A stretch of DNA of 64,000 nt from Streptomyces viridochromogenes DSM 40736 (GTDB lineage: Bacteria; Actinomycetota; Actinomycetes; Streptomycetales; Streptomycetaceae), in NCBI RefSeq assembly GCF_000158955.1, contig NZ_GG657757.1, positions 5,848,692-5,912,691 on the forward strand. Reading direction: 5' to 3'. The notes beneath the pieces were generated by a model. The model was given only the letters and a program-made list of their open reading frames with translations. It did no database searches and had not been told where the DNA came from. This document shows, in pieces, positions 1 through 8,559 of this stretch. Made by a program: the position numbers and the translations under genes. Position 1 is the stretch's first letter. Each line of letters begins with the position of its first letter.

Positions 1-112
1 TCGCCAGGTCCATCGGGCCCAGTGTCATCGCATGCGCCGGTGTCATCCCGAACTGCACGGTGTTGAGGTCGCGCCAGCCGCGCCTGAGCGCGGGCTTCAC
101 CATCGGATGCAT
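1..112 (-). CDS. N-terminal fragment, possible ThiF/TOMM leader-binding-type protein
   Basis: The reverse strand reads open from an ATG at 112 to the window edge, giving 37 residues that begin MHPMVKPALRRGW and include DLNTVQFG. The rest of the gene lies to the left of the window. The composition and the basic Trp-containing start resemble, from memory, Streptomyces proteins annotated as ThiF-family adenylyltransferases or TOMM precursor leader-binding proteins next to a YgjP-like peptidase. It diverges from the metallopeptidase gene. The function cannot be tested here because the catalytic part is missing, so the family assignment is tentative while the reading frame is fairly convincing. 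A purine-rich GGGGG lies about 8 bases before the start. Confidence 0.5.
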   Translation of the reverse strand, partial: MHPMVKPALRRGWRDLNTVQFGMTPAHAMTLGPMDLA

Positions 113-382
113 GAAAGGGCCCCCGTATGTCATAGATCATCCCCATATGTCGGCTTGGCGTGAACGCAGCCCGAGACCGGCCGCACGTGCGGCCCCTGGT
201 CCCGGACCGACCCGCCCAGCGCTTCGCCGACAACAGCCAGCATGCCCAAACCCGCCGCAGGCTGCCGGAAGTTGTCCACAGGCACGTGAAATCGTCGTAC
301 AAATCCGGCGGCCGGAGGGGGCATCGGCAGCGAACCGTCCTGGAGCCGGGACTTACCCGGGTGCAGCGGGTAACGTCGGGGC
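113..382. other. Divergent intergenic region with a perfect 16-bp palindrome
   Basis: This gap separates two divergent starts and should hold both promoters. It contains a perfect 16-bp palindrome at 179-194 (GGCCGCAC/GTGCGGCC) that could bind a dimeric regulator. No convincing -10/-35 pair and no RNA gene were recognised. Confidence 0.4.
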
Positions 383-991
383 GTGTCCGCCGACCCACTG
401 CACCGCGCCGGAAAGCCACACCGCAGCACGACGAGCCAGCCGCCGAGCGGCTCGGGGGCGAGCGCGATCGAGGTCCGCAGGAGCAGCCGCCGCCGCAGAA
501 CGGTCTCCGCGTACCGCGAGGGCGATCGCACCGTGGTGCTCATCCCCGCCCGGATGTCCGAGGCGGAGGAGCAGCGGTGGGTGAACGTCATGCTCGACAA
601 GCTGGCGGCCCAGGAGAGCAAGCGGTCCCTCGGCGACACCGAGCTGGCCGCGCGGGCCCGGCAGCTTTCGGACCAGTACTTCGCCGGGCGGGCCCGGCCC
701 GCCTCGGTGCGCTGGGTGACCAACCAGAACACGCGCTGGGGATCCTGCACCCCGTCCGAGGGCAGCATCCGCCTGTCGCACCGTCTCCAGGGCATGCCCG
801 AGTACGTCGTCGACTATGTCCTCCTCCACGAACTCGCCCATCTGCTCGTCCCCGGACACGGCCCCCGCTTCTGGGAGTTGCTGAAGGCCTATCCGCGCAC
901 GGAGCGGGCCCGGGGCTATCTCGAAGGCGTCGTCGCCGCCGAGCGGTTGCCGCACGTGCCCGGTGCGCGTGGTGAACGCCCGGCGGAGTGA
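383..991 (+). CDS. YgjP-like (DUF45) zinc metallopeptidase
   Basis: The 202-residue product has the zincin signature of the YgjP/M48-like family: HELAH at residues 149-153, then H159 and the F/W pair at 163-164. The two motif histidines and the downstream histidine would bind zinc and E150 would act as general base. There is no signal peptide or membrane segment, so it is probably cytoplasmic. The GTG at 383 is the earliest plausible start, but the first 30 residues are basic and low in complexity, so a later start is possible. The natural substrate of this family is unknown. It is divergent from the fragment at the left edge and lies upstream of the TerD/AIM24 genes. Confidence 0.85.
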   Translation: MSADPLHRAGKPHRSTTSQPPSGSGASAIEVRRSSRRRRTVSAYREGDRTVVLIPARMSEAEEQRWVNVMLDKLAAQESKRSLGDTELAARARQLSDQYFAGRARPASVRWVTNQNTRWGSCTPSEGSIRLSHRLQGMPEYVVDYVLLHELAHLLVPGHGPRFWELLKAYPRTERARGYLEGVVAAERLPHVPGARGERPAE

Positions 992-1174
992 GCGGCTGGG
1001 GGAGTGAGCGGCTGGGGGAGTGGCCGGGGTGAGTGACCGCTTTCCCGGGGCGAGCAGCGGATACGGCCGGGCGCGGATTCTGTACCGGGTCTGTACCGAC
1101 GGCGTCCGGTGTCAGCGTTTGCCGTTAGCCTGGCGCGACGCAATCACGTTCTGGATGGGGGACGGTCGTTACGC

Positions 1175-2932
1175 ATGGCCAGGGAATTCCAACGCGGCCA
1201 CAAGGCCAGGATCAGTGACCTCACCGCGGGCACGGATCTGTACGTAGGCGTGCAGATCTCGGGCCCCGGACTGAGCTTCGACATCAGCTGCTTCGGCCTC
1301 GACGCCGACGAACGGCTCTCGGACGACCGGTACTTCGTCTTCTACAACCAGCCGAAGTCCCCCGAGGAGGCCGTTCAGCTCCTGGGCGCCCAGGCGGGCG
1401 ACACGGAGAGCTTCCGGGTGACGCTCGACCGGATCCCGGCACAGATCCAGAAGCTGTCCTTCACGGCGACGCTCGACGGCGCCGGGCAGATGTCGCAGAT
1501 CGCCCCCGGCTACATCCGTATCGTCGCGGGCGGCGAGGAAGTGGCCCGCTATCCCTTCAGCGGCTCGGAGTTCTCCACCGAACGGGCCGTCATGCTGGGC
1601 GACTTGTACCTGAAGGACGTCTGGCGGTTCGCCGCCGTCGGGCAGGGCTTCGACGGCGGACTCGACGCGCTGCTGAAGAACTTCGGCGGCGAGGTGGCCG
1701 AGGAGGAGACGCCCGCGCCCGCCCCCCAGCAGCCGCAGGCCGGCACCGCCCCGGGCTTCGCACCGCCCGCGTTCGGCGTCCCCGCACCTCCGGAACCCGC
1801 CCCGGCACCCGCGCCCGCCCCTGCGCAGGCACCGCCCCCGGCCCCCGCGCCCCAGCCCGCCGCGCAGGGCTTCGCGCCCCCGGCGGGCGCCACGCCGCCT
1901 CCGGCGCCGGGTCCCGCTCCCCAGGTGCACGCCGCCCCGACCATCGTCGCGCCCATGACCCCCCAGCCCGGCGGCTCCCCGGTGCCACCCCCGGCCCCGG
2001 CGCCCGCGCCGTACGGCCAGCCCGGCCGGCAACAGCCGCCGTACGGCCAGGCCCCCGGCCAGACGGCCCCGCCGCCCCCTGGTTACGGCTACCCCCAGGC
2101 GCCTCAGGCGCCCCAAGCGCCCCAGGCCCCGGCCCCGCCGCCCGGTTACGGCCAGCCCACCCCGCCCCCCGGCTACGGCCAGCAGCCGCCGTTCGGACAG
2201 CCGGGACAGGCCCCGCAGGCCCAGGCCCCCTACGGCGCTCCCCAAGGGGCTCCCCAGGGCGCTCCGCAGGGCCCCGGCGTGGCCGGGGCGCTCCAGCAGT
2301 TCAAGGAGACCCCCACCGGGCAGCGCTGGACACAGCAGAACAAGAAGCTCGTGCGCGTGGACCTCGGCATCGGCGGTCAGCCCGTGTTGGCCCGGCAGGG
2401 CAGCATGGTGCTCTACCAGGGCAAGGTCGACTTCAGCTACAAGGGCGCCGGCTTCGCCGGCCGGATCGTGGGCAACGCGACCGGCCAGGAGATGCAGCTC
2501 ATGCGCTGTACGGGCCAGGGACAGGTGTTCCTCGCCGAGAACTCGACCATGCTGCACCCCATCGAGCTCCAGGGCGACGCCGTCTGCGTCTCGGCGGAGA
2601 ACGTCCTCGCCTTCGACGAGACCCTCCAGTACGAGGTCCGCCGCATCGAGGGCCACGGCATTCCCGGGGGCGCCCTGTTCACGATGCAGTTCCAGGGCAC
2701 CGGCACGATCGTCGTCAAGACGCACGGCACGCCCGTCGTCCTGCCCGTCACACCCACCACCTTCGCCGACTGCAACGCCGTGGTCGCCTGGTCGGCCGCC
2801 GCCCAGGTCGTCGTCTCCAGCCAGGTGCGGATGCGCCGCAACGCCTACCCCGGCGACACCGGGGAGAGCGTCAATCTCCAGTTCCGGGGTGCGCCCGGCA
2901 ACTTCATCGTCGTCCAGCCGTACGAGGTCTGA
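1175..2932 (+). CDS. TerD domain-AIM24 domain fusion protein
   Basis: The 585-residue protein has three parts. Residues 1 to about 177 are a TerD/stress-type calcium-binding domain (GxxLSFDISCFGLD, SDDRYFVFYNQ). Residues about 178-370 are a disordered Pro/Ala/Gln/Gly linker with repeated PYGQ and PPPGYG units. Residues about 372-585 are an AIM24 (DUF124) beta-rich domain. TerD proteins are linked to tellurite and general stress responses and AIM24 to mitochondrial or membrane organisation, but the bacterial role is not known. The ATG at 1175 is chosen because it begins the conserved MAREFQRGHK and has a GGGGAC purine block upstream; an in-frame ATG at 1109 would add 22 unlikely residues. It heads a tight three-gene run with two further AIM24 genes, which suggests a joint complex. 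Confidence 0.85.
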   Translation: MAREFQRGHKARISDLTAGTDLYVGVQISGPGLSFDISCFGLDADERLSDDRYFVFYNQPKSPEEAVQLLGAQAGDTESFRVTLDRIPAQIQKLSFTATLDGAGQMSQIAPGYIRIVAGGEEVARYPFSGSEFSTERAVMLGDLYLKDVWRFAAVGQGFDGGLDALLKNFGGEVAEEETPAPAPQQPQAGTAPGFAPPAFGVPAPPEPAPAPAPAPAQAPPPAPAPQPAAQGFAPPAGATPPPAPGPAPQVHAAPTIVAPMTPQPGGSPVPPPAPAPAPYGQPGRQQPPYGQAPGQTAPPPPGYGYPQAPQAPQAPQAPAPPPGYGQPTPPPGYGQQPPFGQPGQAPQAQAPYGAPQGAPQGAPQGPGVAGALQQFKETPTGQRWTQQNKKLVRVDLGIGGQPVLARQGSMVLYQGKVDFSYKGAGFAGRIVGNATGQEMQLMRCTGQGQVFLAENSTMLHPIELQGDAVCVSAENVLAFDETLQYEVRRIEGHGIPGGALFTMQFQGTGTIVVKTHGTPVVLPVTPTTFADCNAVVAWSAAAQVVVSSQVRMRRNAYPGDTGESVNLQFRGAPGNFIVVQPYEV

Positions 2933-2943
2933 GGGAGCCCGTC

Positions 2944-3624
2944 ATGACACAGCAGCTCGCGGGCCACGCCCCCGCACCCGTCACCGCCCGCATGGAGAAC
3001 CACGGCAACCACATGCTGAAGGTCGCCATGCAGACCGGGAACGACCTCCTCGCGCGCGTGGGGTCGATGGTCGCCTACGAAGGGTTCGTGCAGTACGAGC
3101 CCAACCCGCCGGCCGTACGCCAGATCGCCAAGGACTGGATGACCGGCGAGGGCGCGCCCCTCATGAAGTGCTCCGGCGACGGACTGCTCTACCTCGCCGA
3201 CTACGGCGCGAACGTCGTCGTCATCAACCTGGGCGGCGACGGCATCTCCGTCAACGCCACCAACCTGCTCGCCTTCGACGCCCATCTGACGTGGGGCATC
3301 GAGCGGGTCAAGGGCCTGGCGAAGTTCGCCGGACAGGGACTGTGGAACACCAGGATCTCCGGGCAGGGCTGGGTCGCGCTGACCTCCCGGGGCAAGCCCA
3401 TCGTCGTCGACTGCGGAGGCGGCGAGGACGAGACGTACGTCGACCCCGACGCCCTGGTCGCCTGGTCCCCGAACCTCAAGGTGAAGGGCAAGCGCAGCTT
3501 CCGGGCGCAGTCGCTGATCGGCCGCGGCAGCGGTGAGGCCTACCAGATGGCCTTCTCCGGTCAGGGCATCGTCGTCGTCCAGCCCAGCGAGGACAGCACC
3601 GACCGCCTCCGGGTCCGGGGCTGA
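2944..3624 (+). CDS. AIM24 family protein (first stand-alone copy)
   Basis: The 226-residue product is a single AIM24/DUF124 domain. It shows the family's LLARVGSMVAYEG strand and LMKCSGDGLLYLAD turn, and ends with an FSGQGIVVVQPSE strand that is matched in both neighbours. It starts 11 bases after the TerD-AIM24 stop, behind a GAGGGAG ribosome site, so it should be cotranscribed. No signal peptide or membrane helix is present. The function is unknown, and the repeated domain across three consecutive genes suggests divergent subunits of one assembly. Confidence 0.85.
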   Translation: MTQQLAGHAPAPVTARMENHGNHMLKVAMQTGNDLLARVGSMVAYEGFVQYEPNPPAVRQIAKDWMTGEGAPLMKCSGDGLLYLADYGANVVVINLGGDGISVNATNLLAFDAHLTWGIERVKGLAKFAGQGLWNTRISGQGWVALTSRGKPIVVDCGGGEDETYVDPDALVAWSPNLKVKGKRSFRAQSLIGRGSGEAYQMAFSGQGIVVVQPSEDSTDRLRVRG

Positions 3625-3641
3625 GGGGGAGCCAGAAAGCC

Positions 3642-4397
3642 ATGCAGAGCCCGATTTTCGCCTACAACGAGCAGCAGACCCAGGACCGCTGGAGCCTGCA
3701 GAACAAGCAGATGCTGCGCGTCGCCCTGGAGGGGCACGACGACATCCTGGCCCGCAAGGGCACCATGGTCGCCTACCAGGGCCTCGTCGAGTTCGACGCC
3801 GAGTACCAGAGCAACGACCAGGCACGCGCGCGTGCGCACACCGGTGAGGGACTCGACCTGATGCGCTGCCACGGGCAGGGCACGGTCTACCTCGCCAACC
3901 TCAAGCAGCACATCCACGTGATGGAGGTGGAGCAGGACGGCCTCACCGTCGACAGCAGCTACGTGCTGGCGATGGACTCCTCCCTGCACCACGAGGTCGT
4001 CGCGGTCGACAGCATGTACGGAATCTCCGGCTCCGGGAAGTACCAGCTCAACATCACCGGCCGGGGCAGGGTCGCCCTGATGACCTCGGGCATGCCGTTG
4101 CTGTTGCAGGTGACGCCGGACAAGTACGTCAACTGCGACGCCGACGCGATCGTCGCCTGGTCGACGAGCCTGCGGGTGCAGATGCAGGCCCAGACGCACT
4201 CCTCGGGGGTGTGGCGGCGCCGCGGCAGCACCGGCGAGGGGTGGGAGCTGAGCTTCATGGGCACCGGCTTCGCCCTGGTCCAGCCGAGTGAGCTGCTGCC
4301 GCCGCAGGGCGCACAGATCGGCTCGGGTCTCGCCGCGCAGTACGGCATGGGCCAGCAGGGGGCCCGGGGGCAGAACCAGGGCAACGTCTGGAGCTGA
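3642..4397 (+). CDS. AIM24 family protein (second stand-alone copy)
   Basis: The 251-residue product is another AIM24/DUF124 domain with ILARKGTMVAYQG near residue 37, LMRCHGQGTVYLA, and a C-terminal FMGTGFALVQPSE strand. A Gly/Gln-rich tail of about 30 residues follows the domain. It starts 17 bases after the previous gene and closes the operon; a 12-bp hairpin follows at 4528. It differs clearly from the preceding copy, so this is an old paralogue family and not a recent duplication. The biochemical role is unknown. Confidence 0.85.
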   Translation: MQSPIFAYNEQQTQDRWSLQNKQMLRVALEGHDDILARKGTMVAYQGLVEFDAEYQSNDQARARAHTGEGLDLMRCHGQGTVYLANLKQHIHVMEVEQDGLTVDSSYVLAMDSSLHHEVVAVDSMYGISGSGKYQLNITGRGRVALMTSGMPLLLQVTPDKYVNCDADAIVAWSTSLRVQMQAQTHSSGVWRRRGSTGEGWELSFMGTGFALVQPSELLPPQGAQIGSGLAAQYGMGQQGARGQNQGNVWS

Positions 4398-4454
4398 TCG
4401 CTCCGCGGGTTCGGCCGACGGGGTCCAGGGGGCTGCGGACCGGTTCTCGGCTGC

Positions 4455-4500
4455 AGGCCGTGTGTGGCTGGTCGCGCAGTCCCCGCGCCCCCTCAGAGAG
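4455..4500. repeat. Dispersed intergenic repeat, copy A (GGTCGCGCAGT-CCCCGCGCCCC type)
   Basis: The stretch TGGCTGGTCGCGCAGT followed by CCCCGCGCCCCCTCAG matches a repeat that recurs at 26371 and 33771 in this window. All three copies lie between genes. It looks like a Streptomyces dispersed intergenic element with no coding capacity. Confidence 0.55.
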
Positions 4501-4527
4501 CTCAGCCCGCCGTCGGGACCGAAGGCA

Positions 4528-4555
4528 AGGGGCGGCCGCCACAGCGGTCGCCCCT
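4528..4555. terminator. Bidirectional hairpin between AIM24 operon and Nudix gene
   Basis: A 12-bp GC-rich stem (4528-4539 with 4544-4555, one G-T pair) closes a CACA loop between two convergent genes. No U-tract follows, as is common in Streptomyces terminators. Confidence 0.6.
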
Positions 4556-4564
4556 CGCACATGC

Positions 4565-5092
4565 TCAGGCCGCAAGCCTCGCGCGCGTCGCCTCCAGCAG
4601 ACGTACCACCGACTCGTCGGCCACGTCCGCGACCTCGTCGTACCCGAACCAGCGCACGTCGAGCGATTCGTCGCTGACGGCGTGCGCGGCGCCCGGTGGT
4701 GCCACGACCGCGTACTGGACGTCGAAGTGGCAGTGGCAGGGCGGCGGGATCGGGTGCCGGTCCAGGCGCACCGGGCCGCCCGGCAGCAGCGACAGACCCG
4801 AGACGCCGGACTCCTCCGTCGCCTCACGCAGCGCCGCGGCCGCCAGGGAGGAGTCGCCCGCTTCGCAGTGGCCGCCCATCTGAAGCCACATCCGCAGCTT
4901 CCGGTGCAGGGTCAGCAGCACCCGGCCGGCCTCCGGGTCGACCACCAGGGCGCTCGCCGTGATGTGGCCCGCCCGGCAGGCCTTCCACAGGCCGTCCGGG
5001 TGCTCCGCCAGGTGGTCCAGGTAGGCCTGGCGCAGCTCCGTCTGGTCCTCGTAGCCCTTGAGCACGAGGACCGCGTCGTCGATCAGGCTCAC
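4565..5092 (-). CDS. Nudix hydrolase
   Basis: The 175-residue protein carries a Nudix box at about residues 73-97 (GGHCEAGD...REATEESGV), with R89, E90, E93 and E94 matching the REUxEE core. The upstream acidic position of the canonical box is Ser, a change that leaves the main metal-binding glutamates intact. The family hydrolyses nucleoside diphosphates linked to another moiety; the substrate cannot be predicted. The GTG start at 5092 overlaps the stop of the upstream gene as GTGA, so translation is probably coupled to the zinc-metalloprotease-family gene. Confidence 0.85.
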   Translation of the reverse strand: MSLIDDAVLVLKGYEDQTELRQAYLDHLAEHPDGLWKACRAGHITASALVVDPEAGRVLLTLHRKLRMWLQMGGHCEAGDSSLAAAALREATEESGVSGLSLLPGGPVRLDRHPIPPPCHCHFDVQYAVVAPPGAAHAVSDESLDVRWFGYDEVADVADESVVRLLEATRARLAA

Positions 5093-6546
5093 TCGGCGAC
5101 GTCGCCCTTGCCGTCGCCCTTGCCCTCGCCGTCGTCCTTCTTCCTGAGGTCGGGCTTGTCCGCCGCCTCACCGAGCATCTTGTCCAGCTCGGAGAAGTCG
5201 ATCTGCTCGCGGTGCACGAAGCCGTCCGGGTCGTCCAGGTCGGAGGCAGTCGGCAGCATGTCCGGGTGGGCCCACACGGCGTCCCGGCCGTCGACACCGC
5301 GCGCGTCCGTGAGCGAGGCCCACAGCCGGGAGGCGTCACGCAGACGGCGCGGGCGCAGCTCCAGACCGATCAGCGTGGCGAACGTCTGCTCGGCCGGACC
5401 GCCCGAGGCACGGCGGCGGCGCAACGTCTCCCGCAGGGCGTCCGCGGACGACAGACGGGGCTTCGCGGCGGCGTGGACCACCGCGTCGACCCAGCCCTCG
5501 ACGAGGGCCAGAGCCGTCTCCAGACGGGCCAGGGCGGCCTTCTGCTCGGGCGTGTCCTCGGGCTGGAACATGCCCTGCTGGAGTGCCTCCTGCAGCTGCT
5601 CGGGGTTCTGCGGGTCGAACTGGCCGACCACGTCCTCCAGCTTGGCCGTGTCGACCTTGATGCCGCGGGCGTAGCCGTCGACCGCGCCGAACAGATGCGA
5701 GCGCAGCCACGGCACGTGCGCGAAGAGGCGCTGGTGGGCGGCCTCGCGCAGGGCGAGATACAGCCGCACCTCCTCCTGGGGGACGCTCAGGTCCTTGCCG
5801 AACGTCTCGATGTTCACCGGCAGCAGCGCGGCCTTGCCGGCCGGGCCCAGCGGCAGGCCGATGTCGGACGAGCCGACGACCTCACCGGCGAGCACACCGA
5901 CGGCCTGCCCGATCTGCGTACCGAACATGGCGCCGCCCATCGAGCGCATCATGCCGATCAGCGGGCCGGCCATGGCCTGCATCTCCTCCGGCAGGACGTC
6001 GCCCATGGCGGTGCCGACGCGCTCGGCGACCGGGTCGACGAGCTCCTTCCAGGCGGGCAGGGTCGCCTCGACCCACTCCGCACGGCTCCAGGCCACCGCG
6101 GAGCCGGCGCCCGACGGCAGCGACGTGGCGTCGTCGAGCCAGAGGTCGGCCAGGCGGACGGCCTCCTCGACGGCCTTGCGCTCGGCGGGGCCGACACTCG
6201 TGTCCTTGGTGCCGTCAGGACTGCCCTGGGAGACAGTCTGGCGGGCGATCTGCTTGGCCATGTCCCAGTTCACCGGGCCGCCCTCGTAGGAGAGCATCTG
6301 GCCCAGCTGCTGGAACGCGGCGCCCAGGTCATTGGGGTTCAGGGAGCCGAACATGGCTGCGAACGGATTGTCCGCACCGGGGCCGCCGGGGCCGCCGCCA
6401 AAGCCTCCGGCTCCGGGCAGACCGCCGAAACCGAACGGATTGGCCGGTCCCTGACCACCACCGCTCTCCTGGTCCTTCTTCTTGCCCTCGTCGCCGTCGT
6501 CCGGCTCCTCCGGCGGAAGGCCGAATCCGAATGGGGTGTCACTCAC
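5089..6546 (-). CDS. Zinc-dependent metalloprotease family protein (DUF2342-type)
   Basis: The 485-residue protein begins with a Gly/Pro-rich tail of about 80 residues. A helical domain follows with REAAHQRLF at about residues 267-275, characteristic of the actinobacterial DUF2342 family annotated as zinc-dependent metalloproteases. It ends in a charged Asp/Lys/Gly tail. Protease activity in this family is inferred from fold and is not well proven. The GTG at 6546 is chosen because GAGGA lies 6 bases upstream; an earlier in-frame start at 6609 would add 21 residues without such a site. It is the first gene of a coupled pair with the Nudix gene and diverges from the SDR-like gene. Confidence 0.8.
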   Translation of the reverse strand: MSDTPFGFGLPPEEPDDGDEGKKKDQESGGGQGPANPFGFGGLPGAGGFGGGPGGPGADNPFAAMFGSLNPNDLGAAFQQLGQMLSYEGGPVNWDMAKQIARQTVSQGSPDGTKDTSVGPAERKAVEEAVRLADLWLDDATSLPSGAGSAVAWSRAEWVEATLPAWKELVDPVAERVGTAMGDVLPEEMQAMAGPLIGMMRSMGGAMFGTQIGQAVGVLAGEVVGSSDIGLPLGPAGKAALLPVNIETFGKDLSVPQEEVRLYLALREAAHQRLFAHVPWLRSHLFGAVDGYARGIKVDTAKLEDVVGQFDPQNPEQLQEALQQGMFQPEDTPEQKAALARLETALALVEGWVDAVVHAAAKPRLSSADALRETLRRRRASGGPAEQTFATLIGLELRPRRLRDASRLWASLTDARGVDGRDAVWAHPDMLPTASDLDDPDGFVHREQIDFSELDKMLGEAADKPDLRKKDDGEGKGDGKGDVAE

Positions 6547-6738
6547 GGGATTCCTCGGCTGGTAGGGCCGCCGGTTCTTTCCGGCGGCGCGGCTGCCCGA
6601 CAACACCACCCAGCGTAGACACCCGGGGCGGATCGGGCCTCGGTGCTTCGCCGACTGACAGCCTGCGGCAGGATGGATGCCACCTGGTACGCATGCGTCG
6701 CACGCGCTCGTACTGAAGACAACCGCTGGAGACGCCCG

Positions 6739-7860
6739 GTGAGTTCCCCAGATCCGCAGGTTCGCGCAGCGCGAAACCAGTCAACCAGTTCCGCGAGCGC
6801 CGCGGCGCGCGGACCCGTCGTCGCGGTCACCGGCGCCGCCTACGGCGTCGGCGCCCTGCTCACGGAGCGGCTCGCCGCGTCGGACGAGGTCAAGCAGGTC
6901 GTGGCCATCGACGAGCGGCGCGGCGAGTGCGCGGCGGCGCAGTGGCACATCCTGGACGTACGGGATCCGGCCATCGCGGACAAGCTGCGCGGCGCCGACG
7001 TGGTGGTGCACCTGGCGCTGGACCTGGACCTGGAGACCGACGCGGCCGCCCGGACGGCCTACAACGTACGGGGGACACAGACGGTCCTGACGGCGGCCGC
7101 GGCGGCCGGCGTGCACCGGGTCGTGCTGTGCACCTCGACGATGGTCTACGGGGCCCTGCCGGACAACGAGCTGCCGCTGTCGGAGGACGCCGAACTGCAG
7201 GCCACGGCGGAGGCGACGGGCGTCGGCGACCTGCTGGAAGTCGAGCGGCTGGCGCGCCGGGCGCCGCGGGCGCACCCGGGGCTGAACGTCACCGTGGTGC
7301 GGCCCGCCGTCCTGGTCGGCGGCACCGACACCGCGCTGACCAGGTACTTCGAGTCCCCTCGACTGCTCGTCGTCGCCGGTTCGCGGCCCGCGTGGCAGTT
7401 CTGCCACGTCGAGGACTTGTGCAGCGCGCTGGAGTACGCCGTCCTGGAGAAGGTCGACGGGGAACTGGCCGTCGGCTGCGACGGATGGCTGGAGCAGGAG
7501 GAGGTCGAGGAGCTCAGCGGCATCCGCCGGATGGAGCTGCCGTCGGCGGTCGCGCTCGGTGCGGCGGCGCGACTGCACCGGATCGGGCTCACCCCGTCTC
7601 CGGCCGGCGACCTGGCCTACACGATGTACCCCTGGGTGGTCAGCGGCAGCCGGCTGCACGATGCCGGGTGGCGGCCCCGGTACACCAACGAGGAGGTGCT
7701 GGCGGAGCTCCTGGAGGAGGTCTCCGGCCGGCACACGGTGGCCGGGCGGCGACTGGGCCGCAAGGACGCGACGGCCGCGGGTGCCGCGGGTGCGACGGTG
7801 GCGCTGCTGGGCGCTGCGGCGGTGGTGCGGCGGGCCCGGAAGGCCCGGCGCCGGATCTGA
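6739..7860 (+). CDS. Extended SDR / NAD-dependent epimerase-like protein
   Basis: The 373-residue protein has a Rossmann nucleotide-binding motif TGAAYGVG at residues 31-38, a DVRD acidic loop and the STMVYG strand seen in NAD-dependent epimerases. The usual YxxxK catalytic pair after STMVYG is not apparent, so activity may be altered. The last 25 residues are an Ala/Gly-rich hydrophobic stretch ending in RRARKARRRI, which could anchor the protein to the membrane. The GTG at 6739 is chosen because GGAGA precedes it. It is divergent from the metalloprotease-family gene. The substrate is unknown. Confidence 0.75.
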   Translation: MSSPDPQVRAARNQSTSSASAAARGPVVAVTGAAYGVGALLTERLAASDEVKQVVAIDERRGECAAAQWHILDVRDPAIADKLRGADVVVHLALDLDLETDAAARTAYNVRGTQTVLTAAAAAGVHRVVLCTSTMVYGALPDNELPLSEDAELQATAEATGVGDLLEVERLARRAPRAHPGLNVTVVRPAVLVGGTDTALTRYFESPRLLVVAGSRPAWQFCHVEDLCSALEYAVLEKVDGELAVGCDGWLEQEEVEELSGIRRMELPSAVALGAAARLHRIGLTPSPAGDLAYTMYPWVVSGSRLHDAGWRPRYTNEEVLAELLEEVSGRHTVAGRRLGRKDATAAGAAGATVALLGAAAVVRRARKARRRI

Positions 7861-7981
7861 CGCGCCGCGCTGTCCCGGCCGGGCCTGTCCCGTGCCCTCG
7901 TAGGAGAGTCCAACGCGTACGCGCGCGTGCCGGTCGATGGCTCTATTCCGCGCCGTCCGTCGCGTGCGGCACGATGGAGGC

Positions 7982-8443
7982 ATGGCATCCACGATCGATC
8001 ACCCCGGTGAGCAGGCCGCGCAGGACCCGATCAAGCTGATCGGGATTCGGGACACGGCCCTCTCCGTGGACGAGGTGTTCCGGGCCGTCGGGGACGACGC
8101 GGCCGGCGGCACCGCGCTCTTCGTGGGGACGGTGCGCAACCACGACGGGGGCACCGACGTGGCGGAGCTGGGGTACTCGTGCCATCCCAGTGCCGAGGCC
8201 GAGATGAGGCGGGTCGCCGAGAAGGTCGTCGCCGACTTCCCGGTGCGGGCGCTGGCGGCCGTGCACCGGGTGGGAGACCTCCGGGTCGGGGACCTCGCCG
8301 TGGTCGTCGCCGTCTCGTGTCCGCATCGCGGAGAGGCCTTCGAGGCGTGCCGGAAGCTGATCGACGATCTGAAGCACGAAGTGCCCATCTGGAAGCACCA
8401 GAAGTTCTCGGACGGCACCGAGGAGTGGGTCGGCGCCTGCTGA
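7982..8443 (+). CDS. moaE: Molybdopterin synthase catalytic subunit MoaE
   Basis: The 153-residue protein matches MoaE, which with MoaD inserts sulfur into precursor Z to make molybdopterin. Visible family features are GTVRNHDGG, the HRVGDL-VGD segment, CPHRGEAFEACR and the C-terminal PIWKHQKFSDGTEEWVGA with the conserved lysines. The start at 7982 has GATGGAGG just upstream. No moaD or other cofactor gene is adjacent. A 116-base gap separates it from the next small gene. Confidence 0.9.
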   Translation: MASTIDHPGEQAAQDPIKLIGIRDTALSVDEVFRAVGDDAAGGTALFVGTVRNHDGGTDVAELGYSCHPSAEAEMRRVAEKVVADFPVRALAAVHRVGDLRVGDLAVVVAVSCPHRGEAFEACRKLIDDLKHEVPIWKHQKFSDGTEEWVGAC

Positions 8444-8559
8444 TCCGGGAGGCGGCCGCTCCGGTTGCGTAACCGCACCCCTGGCGTGAGCGTTGTCACT
8501 GCGGATGGTTAATCTGCTGATCAGTCAGTTGCGGACGCTCAAAGGGGTTGGAGGTCGGC

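Noticed and set aside
1169..2725. 518-codon minus-strand frame over the TerD-AIM24 gene
   Set aside because: Leu/Gly/Arg-rich shadow of the Pro/Ala/Gln linker; no start signal.
5212..6618. 468-codon plus-strand frame over the zinc-metalloprotease-family gene
   Set aside because: Low-complexity Arg/Gln/Gly product, and the minus-strand gene has a ribosome site and conserved motifs.
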